A stretch of 64,000 nt of DNA, taken from contig NZ_AP027370.1 of the NCBI RefSeq assembly GCF_030296055.1, forward strand, positions 1,600,501 to 1,664,500, written 5' to 3'. The translations under genes were made by a program, and so were the position numbers. Positions within the stretch are counted from its first letter, which is position 1, and each line of letters starts with the position of its first letter. This document shows, in pieces, positions 32,994 to 41,793 of the stretch. The DNA comes from Hydrogenimonas cancrithermarum (GTDB taxonomy: Bacteria; Campylobacterota; Campylobacteria; Campylobacterales; Hydrogenimonadaceae). The notes below the pieces were generated by a model. It did not search any database, was not told the origin of the DNA, and saw only the letters and a program-made list of their open reading frames with translations.

Positions 32994-33473
32994 ATGAAAA
33001 CATGGTTGAGTATCAGAGCCTATGCAAAGCTGGTTGGGAAAGATTTCGACGAGGTGCTCGCACTTGTCGACAGCGGCGAGATAGTCTCGAAAGAGGAGGA
33101 TGGAGAGATTTTCATCGAAGCCGACTCTCAGCGGCATCTTCCCAGTGCCTCGGCCGGCGGTGAAGTGCTGAAGGTCGACCTGGAAACCGGAGACGGCATC
33201 CAGTTCGTCGAAAAGACGATCGGTACGATTTTGACGATGCACGAGAAGGTCGTCGATGCGAAAGATGAGACGCTTCAAGCGCTCAAAAACGAAAACCAGT
33301 TTCTCAAAGATGCGCTGATGTCGATGCAGGAGCTTTACGACGAGGACAGAAAGACGATCGAAACCCTCAGCAACGAGCTCAACGCCACACGCGAAGAGCT
33401 CGAGTTCATGAAAAGAAAATACAAGTTGATGTGGGGCAAAGTGGTCGAAAAACATGCCGGAGCGGAAAAATGA
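32994..33473 (+). CDS. DUF3972 coiled-coil protein, Campylobacterota-specific
   Basis: Soluble protein of 159 residues. The N terminus looks like a small DNA-reader domain (WLSIRAYAKLVGKDFDEVLALVDSGEIVSKEEDG, MerR/excisionase-like), and a long coiled coil follows (about 75-155: EKTIGTILTMHEKVVDAKDETLQALKNEN and MQELYDEDRKTIETLSNEL). I recall this arrangement as DUF3972, found only in this phylum. Its stop overlaps the next start by four bases. Function unknown. Confidence 0.7.
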   Translation: MKTWLSIRAYAKLVGKDFDEVLALVDSGEIVSKEEDGEIFIEADSQRHLPSASAGGEVLKVDLETGDGIQFVEKTIGTILTMHEKVVDAKDETLQALKNENQFLKDALMSMQELYDEDRKTIETLSNELNATREELEFMKRKYKLMWGKVVEKHAGAEK

Positions 33474-34339
33474 ATATGACACCCGAATGCGTTGCCTGTA
33501 TCTTCTCACAGGCGCTTCGTGTCTGCGAGACGCTCCATGTCGACAAAGAGACGACGAAAAAGGTGCTCGACACTATCGGATGCATGGTGCCGCAGTGGCG
33601 CTTCGACGAAACACCGCCACAGGTGGCGGCGCGAGTCTATCCGAAGATCGCCGAAATTTTGCAGACCGACGACATTTACCGCGATTTCAAGCGTGAAGCG
33701 ACGGAGCATGCCAAAGCCTTTCTGCCCTATATCGAAGCGATGATCGACAAAAGTGTCGACCCGTTTCATGCGGCCTTGAAAGCGGCGGTGGCGGGCAACG
33801 TGATCGATCTGGCCGCGACCGAGCAGTTCGATCTGGAAGAGGAGGTGGCGAAGGTGTTCGAGACACCGTTCGCCATCGACGACAGCGGCGAGCTTCGCAC
33901 GATGCTCGAATCGGCACGAAGGGTGCTGGTCGTTGGCGACAATGCGGGCGAACACCTTTTCGACAAAGTGCTGATGCAGCGGCTCAAAACGCTTTTTCCG
34001 AAACTTTGGATCGGATACGCGGTACGCGGGGTGCCGATCATCAACGATGTGACGATAAAAGAGGCGGAAGAGGCGAAAATCGACGAAGTGGCGGAGATTG
34101 TCGACAGCGGTGTCGATACGCCGGGACTCGACCTTTCGCGTGCAAGCGGCGTCATGCGTGCGGCATACGAGAACGCCGATGTCGTCATCGCCAAAGGGAT
34201 GGGCAACTACGAATCGCTTAGCGATACGCTGACACGTCCGACCTTCTTTTTACTGAAAGTCAAATGCAACGTCGTCGCATCTTCGCTCGGACGCGACGTC
34301 GGCGACATTATCTGCTACAAAGGGGAGTGCCATGTTTGA
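33470..34339 (+). CDS. DUF89/ARMT1-like metal-dependent phosphatase
   Basis: Family of damage-control phosphatases acting on phosphometabolites. The product is 289 residues. It has an N-terminal CxxC (PECVACIFSQAL, about residues 5-16), the metal-binding GDNAGEHLFDKVLM and the late AKGMGNYESL, all hallmark segments. The ATG at 33470 overlaps the previous stop (ATGA), and a second ATG two codons on (33476) is also possible. The native substrate is not deducible. Confidence 0.8.
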   Translation: MNMTPECVACIFSQALRVCETLHVDKETTKKVLDTIGCMVPQWRFDETPPQVAARVYPKIAEILQTDDIYRDFKREATEHAKAFLPYIEAMIDKSVDPFHAALKAAVAGNVIDLAATEQFDLEEEVAKVFETPFAIDDSGELRTMLESARRVLVVGDNAGEHLFDKVLMQRLKTLFPKLWIGYAVRGVPIINDVTIKEAEEAKIDEVAEIVDSGVDTPGLDLSRASGVMRAAYENADVVIAKGMGNYESLSDTLTRPTFFLLKVKCNVVASSLGRDVGDIICYKGECHV

Positions 34340-34829
34340 CAAGCTGATCGACGAAAAACTGCTGCCGTTTATCTTTACACAGCCGAAGCATCCGATGCGT
34401 TTCAACGAATTGATGCGGGCCAACAAACTCTTTGTCGACAATATGCCGCTGGAAGGGCAGATACCAGGCGTCAAGCTGCGGCTGGGGCGCGCCTACCTCT
34501 TCATGATCGTCGTCTGGAATCTCGTTCTCATTCCACTGGCGCTCATCTTTCACAAGATTCTGGCCAAGATCGACTGCCACGTCGCGATCATTCTAGCCGT
34601 CGTCTTTACGCTACTCTTTTTCGGCATTCTTTCCATTTTCAAACAGTGGGCAGCCGAGAAGATGGCCGAGAAAATGATCAGGCAGGCGTGGAAAATCCAC
34701 TTCCCCTATTACGATTACGAGACCTACCACGCCAAAGTGGCGAAATTCTACGACGATGCGGTCGAGCGTGGTGTGACGGGCGCGAATCTTGAGATGTATA
34801 TCATGAACGCCCTGTCGCTGGAAAAGTGA
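34332..34829 (+). CDS. Two-helix membrane protein, unknown
   Basis: Product of 165 residues with two hydrophobic helices (about 53-74 and 84-102) flanked by cytoplasmic-looking charged regions. The tail is rich in Tyr/Lys/Glu (FPYYDYETYHAKVAKFYDD). It overlaps the DUF89 gene by eight bases, so it is part of the same transcript. No family recognised. Confidence 0.6.
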   Translation: MFDKLIDEKLLPFIFTQPKHPMRFNELMRANKLFVDNMPLEGQIPGVKLRLGRAYLFMIVVWNLVLIPLALIFHKILAKIDCHVAIILAVVFTLLFFGILSIFKQWAAEKMAEKMIRQAWKIHFPYYDYETYHAKVAKFYDDAVERGVTGANLEMYIMNALSLEK

Positions 34830-34861
34830 TATAATTCGCAGAAAATTTTACGATAAGGAGG
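34830..34861 (+). promoter_or_regulatory. Promoter -10 (TATAAT) and strong SD for the glutaredoxin/glyQ unit
   Basis: TATAAT at 34830-34835 follows the previous stop directly, and AAGGAGG (34855-34861) is six bases before the ATG. This suggests an internal promoter for the glutaredoxin-glyQ-nif3 genes. Confidence 0.5.
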
Positions 34862-34867
34862 GTTGAA

Positions 34868-35125
34868 ATGGCCGAAACGAAACCCAAACGACAAAAACAG
34901 GTGGTTCTTTTTACATCACCCGGATGCATCTGGTGTACCCGTGCCAAAACCTTCTTCAAACGCAACAACATCAAATTCAAAACGATCGACATCAGTACCA
35001 ACAAGCAGGCGGCCAAAGATTGCGAACGCCACGGCTGTCGCGGGGTGCCGGTGGTTCTCGTCGGGAGTCAGTGGATCTGTGGATTCGACGAACCGAAAAT
35101 CAAAAAAGCATTGGACCTTAGATGA
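34868..35125 (+). CDS. Glutaredoxin-like protein
   Basis: Small thiol-disulfide oxidoreductase of the thioredoxin fold, 85 residues. The active site is [11 protein letters not shown] (CxxC near residues 19-22), the cis-proline loop [11 protein letters not shown] is near 55, and C-terminal [11 protein letters not shown] follows. Whether it uses glutathione or another thiol is unknown; many Campylobacterota lack glutathione. Its stop overlaps the glyQ start. Confidence 0.85.
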   Translation: MAETKPKRQKQVVLFTSPGCIWCTRAKTFFKRNNIKFKTIDISTNKQAAKDCERHGCRGVPVVLVGSQWICGFDEPKIKKALDLR

Positions 35126-36012
35126 TCACATTTACCGACCTTCTTCTCAAACTTCAGACTTTCTGGGCGCAGCAGGGCTGCAACATCGTTCAGCCATACG
35201 ATATTCCGGCGGGTGCCGGGACGTTTCATCCGGCGACGCTTCTACGAAGCCTCGATTCCAGGCCGTGGGCTGCGGCCTATGTGGCACCCAGCCGCCGTCC
35301 GACCGACGGGCGTTACGGAGAGAACCCGAACCGTCTGGGGGCCTATTACCAGTTTCAGGTTCTGATCAAACCGAGCCCCGACGATATCCAGGATCTCTAC
35401 CTCAAAAGCCTCGAGTACCTGGGGCTCGATCTGAGCCGGCACGACATCCGTTTCGTCGAAGACAACTGGGAGTCTCCGACGCTGGGCGCGTGGGGGCTTG
35501 GCTGGGAAGTTTGGCTCGACGGCATGGAGGTGACGCAGTTCACCTATTTCCAGCAGGTCGGCGGCATCACCTGCGACCCGGTGGCGGCCGAGATCACCTA
35601 CGGAACGGAGCGGCTGGCGATGTACCTGCAGGGGGTCGAGTCGGTCTTCGACATCGTCTGGAACGAGAAGGACGGGAAGGTGACGACCTACGCCGACGTC
35701 CACAAAGAGAGCGAGTACGAATTCAGCAAATACAATTTCGAAGTGGCCGATGTCGAGATGCTCTTCCGCCACTTCGACGACGCGGCCGCCGAGTGCCGCC
35801 GCTGCCTCGACGCCGGCCTGCCGCTGCCGGCGTACGATCAGTGCATGATCGCATCGCACATCTTCAACACCCTCGATGCCCGAAAGGCGATCTCGGTGAC
35901 CGAGCGCGCCAACTACATCCTCAAAATCCGTGATCTCGCCAAAGGGTGTGCGGAGCTCTACAAAGCGCAGGAGCAGGAGCGCGAAGCGCGCATCGGGGGC
36001 AACCCGAAGTGA
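35122..36012 (+). CDS. glyQ: Glycyl-tRNA synthetase alpha subunit
   Basis: Catalytic alpha chain of the tetrameric (alpha2-beta2) GlyRS. The product is 296 residues with [26 protein letters not shown] near the N terminus, [27 protein letters not shown], and the GGI-type [23 protein letters not shown]. Highly conserved throughout. The beta-subunit gene glyS is not in the window. The ATG overlaps the glutaredoxin stop by four bases and the stop overlaps the nif3-like start (GTGA). Confidence 0.97.
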   Translation: MITFTDLLLKLQTFWAQQGCNIVQPYDIPAGAGTFHPATLLRSLDSRPWAAAYVAPSRRPTDGRYGENPNRLGAYYQFQVLIKPSPDDIQDLYLKSLEYLGLDLSRHDIRFVEDNWESPTLGAWGLGWEVWLDGMEVTQFTYFQQVGGITCDPVAAEITYGTERLAMYLQGVESVFDIVWNEKDGKVTTYADVHKESEYEFSKYNFEVADVEMLFRHFDDAAAECRRCLDAGLPLPAYDQCMIASHIFNTLDARKAISVTERANYILKIRDLAKGCAELYKAQEQEREARIGGNPK

Positions 36013-36731
36013 CGGTCGGCGAAGTCTACGGACGGCTCGATGAACTGAGTCCTTTCGAGCTGCAGGAGAAGTGGGACAACAGCGGGCTTCTGCTCGGTGA
36101 CGAATCCCAACGTATCGAGAAGGTCGTTCTAAGTGTCGATATCGATGCCGGGATGATCGAAGCGGCGGAAGAGAACACCCTTTTCGTTCTTCACCATCCG
36201 CTTATCTTTTCGGGGCTCAAACGCCTGCTCTGGAGCGAATACCCGGCCAATCTTCTGCGCGAAATGATCCGCAAAAACCATGCGATGATCGCCATGCATA
36301 CCAATTTCGACCAGACCCATCTCAACCGATACGTTTTCGAAAAGGTGCTGGGTTTTCAGGGTGCGGAGTGCGAAGGCTTTGTCTGTCGTGCCGAGGGCAA
36401 ATGGGAGGCCGGCCGGCTGTTGAAAGAGGTCAAAACGCGGCTTGGGCTCGAGACGCTTCGGATCGTCGGAAAAAAAGAGACGATCCGAAGCGTCTCCATG
36501 ACGACGGGATCGGGTGCGAGCCTGATGGATTCGGTCGAAGCCGATCTCTTTTTGACCGGCGACATCAAGTTTCACGATGCGATGAAAGCCCTTTCGAAAG
36601 GGCTGATGATGGCCGACATCGGCCACTTCGAGAGCGAGAAGTATTTCGCCGAAGCGTTGGGCGCACATTTGAAAAATTTGCCGATTCCGGTTATAATTGC
36701 ACAATCAATCAACCCCTTTGGCTATATTTGA
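36009..36731 (+). CDS. Nif3-like dinuclear metal protein (DUF34)
   Basis: Conserved metal-binding protein often mis-called GTP cyclohydrolase I type 2. The product is 240 residues from the GTG overlapping the glyQ stop. Family blocks are [14 protein letters not shown] near 20, the metal ligands in [12 protein letters not shown] near 62, [13 protein letters not shown] near 97 and [12 protein letters not shown] near 211. True function is unresolved. The neighbouring glyQ and zinc-ribbon genes are the usual context in C. jejuni as I recall it. Confidence 0.85.
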   Translation: MTVGEVYGRLDELSPFELQEKWDNSGLLLGDESQRIEKVVLSVDIDAGMIEAAEENTLFVLHHPLIFSGLKRLLWSEYPANLLREMIRKNHAMIAMHTNFDQTHLNRYVFEKVLGFQGAECEGFVCRAEGKWEAGRLLKEVKTRLGLETLRIVGKKETIRSVSMTTGSGASLMDSVEADLFLTGDIKFHDAMKALSKGLMMADIGHFESEKYFAEALGAHLKNLPIPVIIAQSINPFGYI

Positions 36732-36751
36732 TATACGCTATCGAAAGCAAA

Positions 36752-36781
36752 GCAGAGGGCCCGCGCGTAGCTGAACCACGC
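36752..36781 (-). repeat. REP-like palindromic element C (upstream of the FlgZ-like gene)
   Basis: On the minus strand this 30-base block matches 60151-60180 at 25 positions. Two of the differences are the paired bases of the stem, GCGT..ACGC here against GCGC..GCGC there, so the hairpin is conserved through compensatory change. A second perfect 7-bp palindrome (TTTGTTT G AAACAAA) follows at 36782-36796. Confidence 0.68.
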
Positions 36782-36815
36782 TTTGTTTGAAACAAACATC
36801 AATGTAAGGAAATCC

Positions 36816-37544
36816 ATGAACAAGCATCTAGAAGAGCTTATAGAACTTTCGAAAATCGACAAAGCGATCGATGCGTTCGAACCGAGAATCCAAGAGGCAC
36901 GTGCCAAACTGGCGGAGGTCGAAGAGCAAGAAAGCGCGGTCGAACGTGAGATTCTTCAGCTCGAAGAAGATATCAAAGATGCCGAACTCAAAAAGGCGAA
37001 AAACGACCTGCACATTCAGGAGCTGATCGACAAACTCGAGGCGAACAAGAAAAAGGGCGCCGAGGCGAAGACCGAAAAAGAGATCAAAGCGCTGCAGCTT
37101 GAAGAGGAGATCGCGAAAGAGCAGCTCGATTTCGCCAACGAAGAGATCGAACGTCTCGAAAACCTGATCGAAACACGCAAAGCGGAGATCGAGACGAAAA
37201 AAGCGGAACTCGAAGCGATTATGGAGAAAAGTGCGCTCCTCAAAGAAGAGATCGAGAAAGAGTTGGCCGAAATCGAGAAAGAGAAGCAGGAACTCTTCAA
37301 AAAGAAGCAGGAACTGGTCTCCAAAATGAGCCAGAAGATTCTCGCTTTTTACGACAAGATCCGACGCTGGGCGAAAAATACGGCGGTCGTTCCAGTCCGG
37401 AAACAGGCATGCATGGGATGTTTCATGAAGATCAACGACAAGACTTACGCCGAAGTGATCAAAGGCGAAGAGATTACGAACTGCCCACACTGTGGACGCA
37501 TTCTCTACCTTGAAACAGAAAAAGAAGAAGCGAACGCTGAATAA
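36816..37544 (+). CDS. FlgZ/HP0958-like coiled-coil zinc-ribbon protein
   Basis: In H. pylori the homologue HP0958 binds and stabilises sigma-54 (RpoN) and flagellin mRNA, and so controls flagellar assembly. The product is 242 residues: a long antiparallel coiled coil (about 5-175) and a C4 zinc ribbon with CMGC near 200 and CPHC near 224. AAGGAAATCC precedes the ATG at 36816; the longer frame is rejected. The 3' end overlaps the waaA frame. Confidence 0.82.
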   Translation: MNKHLEELIELSKIDKAIDAFEPRIQEARAKLAEVEEQESAVEREILQLEEDIKDAELKKAKNDLHIQELIDKLEANKKKGAEAKTEKEIKALQLEEEIAKEQLDFANEEIERLENLIETRKAEIETKKAELEAIMEKSALLKEEIEKELAEIEKEKQELFKKKQELVSKMSQKILAFYDKIRRWAKNTAVVPVRKQACMGCFMKINDKTYAEVIKGEEITNCPHCGRILYLETEKEEANAE

Positions 37545-38709
37545 TTCCGTTTTTACCGCCCTCTACACACTTTCCGTGTGGGGGCTTTATCTCCTTTTTT
37601 TACCCATCATCCTCCTTTTTTCATTCAAAAAAAAGTATCGCCGTTCGATTCCAGCCCGCTTTTTTCTATGGCACAACCCGCCGCTCCCGGAAGGCCGCAT
37701 CTGGTTTCATGCCTGCAGTTTCGGAGAGACGCGTGCGCTGAAGCCGCTCATCGAAGCGCTGGATGCGGATGAAGTGGCTTTGACGACGACGACGCAGACC
37801 GGTTTCGAGGAGGCGAAAAAGGTGGCTGAAACGGTGCGCTATCTTCCCTTCGAACCGCTTTTGTGGCTATGGGTGCGTCCACAGAAGGTATTGGTCGTGA
37901 TGGAAGCCGAACTGTGGTACCTGCTTTTTTATCTCGCCAAACGAAGCGGTGCCAAGACGATGCTGATCAATGCACGCATTTCCGATCGAAGTTATCGAAG
38001 CTACCTTCGATTCGCATGGTTTTACAGAAAAATTTTCGCGAACATCGATGAAGTCTACGCCCAGAGCGAAACCGATAAAAGGCGGCTGCTGGAGCTGGGG
38101 GCCAAAGATGTGAAGGTCACGGGAAACATCAAGTTGGCACAACCGGCGAAAGCGACCAGACGTTACGCAAAGCCGGAGGGGATCGTCGTCACGGCGGCGA
38201 GTACGCACGAGGGTGAGGAAGAGGGCATCCTCGACGCGTTCGTCGCATGGAAAAAGAGGCATCCGGACGCGAAGCTGTTGCTGGTTCCCCGTCATCCGGA
38301 GCGGTTCGGTAAAGTGGCTGCAGTGGCGGAGTCGGCGGCACGCGAAGCGGGCCTCTCTTTTTCCAGATGGAGCGAAGAGGCCGCCCTGGATGCCGATATC
38401 GTTCTCATCGACGCGATGGGTGAACTGGTCAATTTTTACGCCATCAGTGACATCGTCGTTCTCGGGGGTGCGTTCGTTCCCGTGGGCGGCCACAATCCGG
38501 CCGAGGTGATTCCTTTCGGATGCCGGCTCGTCAGCGGCCGGGAGATCTTCAATCAAAAGGCGATGTTCTCGGCTGTCGAAGGAGCGATTTTTTGCGATCT
38601 CGAAACGCTTGAAACGGCACTCGACCGGGCGCTGGAGGGTGAGCCTCTTCGTCTCGAAACGGCCGTTTCGCTCGAACCGCTTTTCGAAGGGATGGCCAAT
38701 GTGGTATGA
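37492..38709 (+). CDS. waaA: 3-deoxy-D-manno-octulosonic acid transferase (Kdo transferase)
   Basis: Adds Kdo to lipid A at the cytoplasmic face of the inner membrane (GT30). An N-terminal anchor helix (SVWGLYLLFLPIILLFSF) is followed by WFHACSFGETRALKPL (catalytic Glu). Later segments are EAELWYLL, the donor-binding TAASTHEGEEE and GGAFVPVGGHNPAEVIPFG. The start is uncertain: GTG 37492 overlaps the preceding gene by 53 bases, while TTG 37510 overlaps it by 35; neither has a clear SD. The protein is therefore 399-405 residues. Confidence 0.92.
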   Translation: MDAFSTLKQKKKKRTLNNSVFTALYTLSVWGLYLLFLPIILLFSFKKKYRRSIPARFFLWHNPPLPEGRIWFHACSFGETRALKPLIEALDADEVALTTTTQTGFEEAKKVAETVRYLPFEPLLWLWVRPQKVLVVMEAELWYLLFYLAKRSGAKTMLINARISDRSYRSYLRFAWFYRKIFANIDEVYAQSETDKRRLLELGAKDVKVTGNIKLAQPAKATRRYAKPEGIVVTAASTHEGEEEGILDAFVAWKKRHPDAKLLLVPRHPERFGKVAAVAESAAREAGLSFSRWSEEAALDADIVLIDAMGELVNFYAISDIVVLGGAFVPVGGHNPAEVIPFGCRLVSGREIFNQKAMFSAVEGAIFCDLETLETALDRALEGEPLRLETAVSLEPLFEGMANVV

Positions 38710-38992
38710 TGAAAGAGACGAGACGGTCGATCTTTATATCGATGCCCGGCCTGCCAGCAGCCGAAACGAAGTGGCCGGAATTTTCGATGATACACTCAAA
38801 ATAAAGATCAAGGCCCCTGCGGTCGAAGGAGCGGCGAACAAAGAGTTGGTGAAGTTCCTTTCCAAACGCTTCAAGATTCCGAAAAGCTCCATTCACTTCG
38901 TTTCGGGCGAGAGATCCAAACGCAAGCGGATCCGCCTTCCGAAAACGGAGAGTGTCGTGCGATTCATCGAAGAGGTCGAGGCCGAAAATTGA
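38699..38992 (+). CDS. DUF167 (YggU-like) protein
   Basis: Small conserved protein of 97 residues with the DUF167 core: VDLYIDARPASSRNEVAGI near the start, LKIKIKAPAVEGAANKELVKFL in the middle and SIHFVSGERSKRKRIRL near the end. Function unknown. The ATG at 38699 overlaps the waaA 3' end by 11 bases. Confidence 0.85.
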   Translation: MWYDERDETVDLYIDARPASSRNEVAGIFDDTLKIKIKAPAVEGAANKELVKFLSKRFKIPKSSIHFVSGERSKRKRIRLPKTESVVRFIEEVEAEN

Positions 38993-39010
38993 AACAGGAT
39001 AGAAAATATT

Positions 39011-39757
39011 ATGGAAAAAGAAAAAGCGTATAAACTGCTGGCGGTTCAAATGGGGCTTTCGAATTCGAAAGCCAAAGAGCTGATCGATCGCGGGGTCGTC
39101 TATGTGGGCAACAAAAAGGTCGCGATCGCCAGAGGGGAACTCCCGGTCGATACGAAGTTTAGAGTGCTGAAGCTTCACAGTGTCGACGTGATTTACGAAA
39201 ACAACGAGGTTCTGGCTCTCAACAAACCCGCCTTCCTCACAAGCGACGAAGCGGCCAAGGAGTTTCAGGGCGCCAGGCTTCTGCACCGGCTCGACCGCGA
39301 AACGAGCGGCGTGCTGCTGCTCGCAAAAACGAAGGAGTTCGAGAAGAAAGCGCTCGAAGCGTTCAAGGCACGTGCGGTGTACAAAGTCTACAGCTGTTGG
39401 GTCGAGGGCATCGTCAGCGAACCGATGACGATCGACAAACCGCTCAAGACGATCAAACAGAACGGTCATGCCTACAGCAAGGTGGACCGCAAAGGAAAAG
39501 ATGCCGTGACCCATATCGAGCCGATCATGATCTCCGGAAAACGGACGAAACTGCGCGTCATTATCGAAACGGGGAGGACCCATCAGATCCGTGTGCATCT
39601 CAAAAGCATCGGCCATCCGATCATCGGAGACCGTCAGTACGGCGTGACTTCGGCCCAGACCAACCGGATGCTGCTGCATGCGCTCGAGCTCAAACTGCTC
39701 GGATACGATTTCAAAGCGAAAGAGCCCAAAGGGTTCGATGTTCTCGCGGGCGGATAG
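39011..39757 (+). CDS. RluA-family pseudouridine synthase (RluC/RluD-like)
   Basis: Isomerises uridine to pseudouridine in rRNA (target unknown). The product is 248 residues. An N-terminal S4-like RNA-binding segment (KLLAVQMGLSNSKAKELIDRGVV) is followed by the catalytic LLHRLDRETSGVLLLAKT (Asp near residue 98) and the RTHQIRVHL block near 193. Product is short for RluD. In the C. jejuni order this is the gene before ffh. Confidence 0.9.
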   Translation: MEKEKAYKLLAVQMGLSNSKAKELIDRGVVYVGNKKVAIARGELPVDTKFRVLKLHSVDVIYENNEVLALNKPAFLTSDEAAKEFQGARLLHRLDRETSGVLLLAKTKEFEKKALEAFKARAVYKVYSCWVEGIVSEPMTIDKPLKTIKQNGHAYSKVDRKGKDAVTHIEPIMISGKRTKLRVIIETGRTHQIRVHLKSIGHPIIGDRQYGVTSAQTNRMLLHALELKLLGYDFKAKEPKGFDVLAGG

Positions 39758-39805
39758 AGGCAGAGGCTTTTCTTATATTTAATTAAAATTAAAGTCTTTA
39801 TAAGG

Positions 39806-39811
39806 TAAAAT
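39806..39811 (+). promoter_or_regulatory. Probable -10 box (TAAAAT) before ffh
   Basis: AAGGTAAAATTCCGC follows a strongly AT-rich tract (39774-39800), 44 bases before the ffh start. The periodic A/T tract in place of a -35 is typical of Campylobacterota promoters. Confidence 0.45.
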
Positions 39812-39854
39812 TCCGCACTTTTAGTAGACCCAGTAGAGCGAGGTAGGAGCAGCC

Positions 39855-41201
39855 GTGTTTGAACATTTAAGCAACAGTTTTCAGAACGCCATCAGCAAGA
39901 TACGTTTCAAGGATGATGAAAAGGCCCTGAAGCGTGCACTCGATGAACTGAAAAAATCGCTGCTCAAAGCGGACGTACATCACAAAGTCGTCAAAGAGCT
40001 GCTAAGCGTCGTCGAGCGTGAAACGAAACGCAAAGGCATCGGGAAAGAGAACTTTCTGGGAGCGCTCAAAGAAGAACTGACCGATATCCTGACGGCACCG
40101 GGAAAGCAGGGGTTCGTCTACAGCCCGACACCTCCGACGGTGGTCATGATGGCCGGCCTGCAGGGGTCCGGCAAGACGACGACTTCGGGGAAACTGGCCT
40201 ACTACCTCAAGCTTCGCAAGAAGAAGGTTCTTCTGGCGGCAGCCGACCTTCAGCGGCTGGCCGCGGTCGAGCAGCTTCGCCAGATCGCGAACCAGATCGA
40301 AGTCGACGTCTTTGCGGACGAATCGATCAAAGATCCGGTCGAGGTTGCCAAAAAGGCACTCGAGAAAGCGAAAGAGGGCAACTACGACGTCCTCATCGTC
40401 GACACCGCCGGCCGTCTGGCGATCGACGAAGCGCTGATGGACGAGATAAAGCGCGTCAAAGAGGTGCTTCATCCGGACGAGATCTTCTATGTCGCCGACT
40501 CGCTGACGGGCCAGGATGCCGTTCGAAGTGCCGCGGCGTTCAACAAAGAGCTCGGCCTCACCGGTGTCATTTTGAGCAAATACGATGGCGACAGCAAGGG
40601 TGGTGTCGCGCTCGGTATCGCCAAGCAGGTAGGCGTTCCGCTGCGCTTTATCGGTTCGGGCGAGAAGATGCCGGATCTGGAGGTCTTCATCCCGGACCGT
40701 ATCGTCGGCCGGCTGATGGGAGCGGGCGACATCGAGTCTCTCGCCGAGAAGGCATCGGCCGTCATCGACGAAAAAGAGGCGAAGCGGGTCGCGAAAAAGA
40801 TCAAAAAAGGGCAGTTCAACTTCAACGACTTTCTCGAGCAGCTCGAGCAGATGAAGAAACTCGGAAGCCTGAAATCTCTGATCGGAATGATTCCGGGCAT
40901 GGGGAAAATGGCGGGTGCCATCAAAGATCTGGATTTGGAAAACTCCGGTGAGATCAAAAAGATCAAAGCGCTTATCAGCTCGATGACGCCAAAAGAGCGG
41001 GAAAATCCGGATCTGCTCAACAACAGCCGCAAACGCCGTATCGCACAGGGTGCGGGTTTGAGCCAGATGGAGGTCAACAAAGTCCTCAAACAGTTCAAGA
41101 ACGCCGCGAAGATGGCGAAGAAGTTTTCCGGCAAAAAAGGGATGCAGGATCTGCAGAACATGATGAGCCAGATGCAGGGCGGCGGCGGGTTCCCCCGCTG
41201 A
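39855..41201 (+). CDS. ffh: Signal recognition particle GTPase Ffh
   Basis: SRP54 homologue that targets nascent membrane proteins to FtsY and SecYEG. The product is 448 residues from a GTG start. The N domain, G1 GLQGSGKTTT near 99, DTAGRLAID, the targeting SKYDGDSKGGVAL and a methionine-rich M domain (GMIPGMGKMAGAIKD to MSQMQGGGGF) are all present. It is followed by a large hairpin before rpsP. The order ffh-rpsP-khpA-rimM-trmD-rplS is the standard ribosome-assembly operon. Confidence 0.97.
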   Translation: MFEHLSNSFQNAISKIRFKDDEKALKRALDELKKSLLKADVHHKVVKELLSVVERETKRKGIGKENFLGALKEELTDILTAPGKQGFVYSPTPPTVVMMAGLQGSGKTTTSGKLAYYLKLRKKKVLLAAADLQRLAAVEQLRQIANQIEVDVFADESIKDPVEVAKKALEKAKEGNYDVLIVDTAGRLAIDEALMDEIKRVKEVLHPDEIFYVADSLTGQDAVRSAAAFNKELGLTGVILSKYDGDSKGGVALGIAKQVGVPLRFIGSGEKMPDLEVFIPDRIVGRLMGAGDIESLAEKASAVIDEKEAKRVAKKIKKGQFNFNDFLEQLEQMKKLGSLKSLIGMIPGMGKMAGAIKDLDLENSGEIKKIKALISSMTPKERENPDLLNNSRKRRIAQGAGLSQMEVNKVLKQFKNAAKMAKKFSGKKGMQDLQNMMSQMQGGGGFPR

Positions 41202-41219
41202 CACGCTCGTTTCCTGCGG

Positions 41220-41262
41220 GGCATTGACCTAAACGATCCCGTCAATCGCTTAGGTCAATGCC
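41220..41262. terminator. Long hairpin between ffh and rpsP (terminator or mRNA-processing stem)
   Basis: A perfect 13-bp stem (GGCATTGACCTAA / TTAGGTCAATGCC) continues, after one A-C mismatch, with a 4-bp inner stem (CGAT/ATCG). It lacks a downstream U-tract, so it may be an attenuator or RNase III-type processing site rather than a simple terminator. Confidence 0.7.
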
Positions 41263-41306
41263 TCTTAAGGTAGCATGAAAAAAAGACACAAACTCAAGGA
41301 GAAAAA

Positions 41307-41534
41307 ATGACTACAATCAGACTGACACGCATGGGACGCAAGAAACGCCCATTTTACCGAATCGTTGTAACGGATAGCCGAAAACGACGAGACAGCGGCT
41401 GGATCGAGTCGATCGGATACTACAACCCCATGACGGAGCCCGCGACGGTCAAGATCGACGAAGAGCGCTACAACTACTGGATCAGCGTCGGTGCTCAGCC
41501 GAGCGAGCGCGTCAAAAAACTCGCCGGAAAGTAA
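41307..41534 (+). CDS. rpsP: 30S ribosomal protein S16
   Basis: Small-subunit protein of 75 residues, normal for S16, with the family start [20 protein letters not shown] and the block [20 protein letters not shown] is six bases before the ATG. First gene after the hairpin in the rimM-trmD-rplS operon. Confidence 0.97.
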   Translation: MTTIRLTRMGRKKRPFYRIVVTDSRKRRDSGWIESIGYYNPMTEPATVKIDEERYNYWISVGAQPSERVKKLAGK

Positions 41535-41538
41535 GCGA

Positions 41539-41793
41539 ATGATCGAAACCTTTGTGCGTGATTTCGCGAAACTTGTCGTATCGCACCCGGAAGATGTCGT
41601 CGTCGAGCGTCGTAACCTTGGTGAAAACTTCGACGAGATCGTCATCTACACGCACAAAGAGGATGCCGGAAAGCTGATCGGCAAAGAGGGGCGTATGATC
41701 AATGCGCTCAAAACGGTGATCAGCGGCTGTAAAGCCAAGGACGGCGTCAACTACCGGGTCAATGTGCGAACGACCGAGGAGCGGGAGGGGTGA
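41539..41793 (+). CDS. khpA: KH-domain RNA-binding protein KhpA
   Basis: Single KH domain of 84 residues, with the nucleic-acid loop IGKEGRMINAL near residue 48. In other bacteria KhpA binds many transcripts with KhpB. The ATG lies four bases after rpsP, and the stop overlaps the rimM start (GTGA). Confidence 0.9.
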   Translation: MIETFVRDFAKLVVSHPEDVVVERRNLGENFDEIVIYTHKEDAGKLIGKEGRMINALKTVISGCKAKDGVNYRVNVRTTEEREG

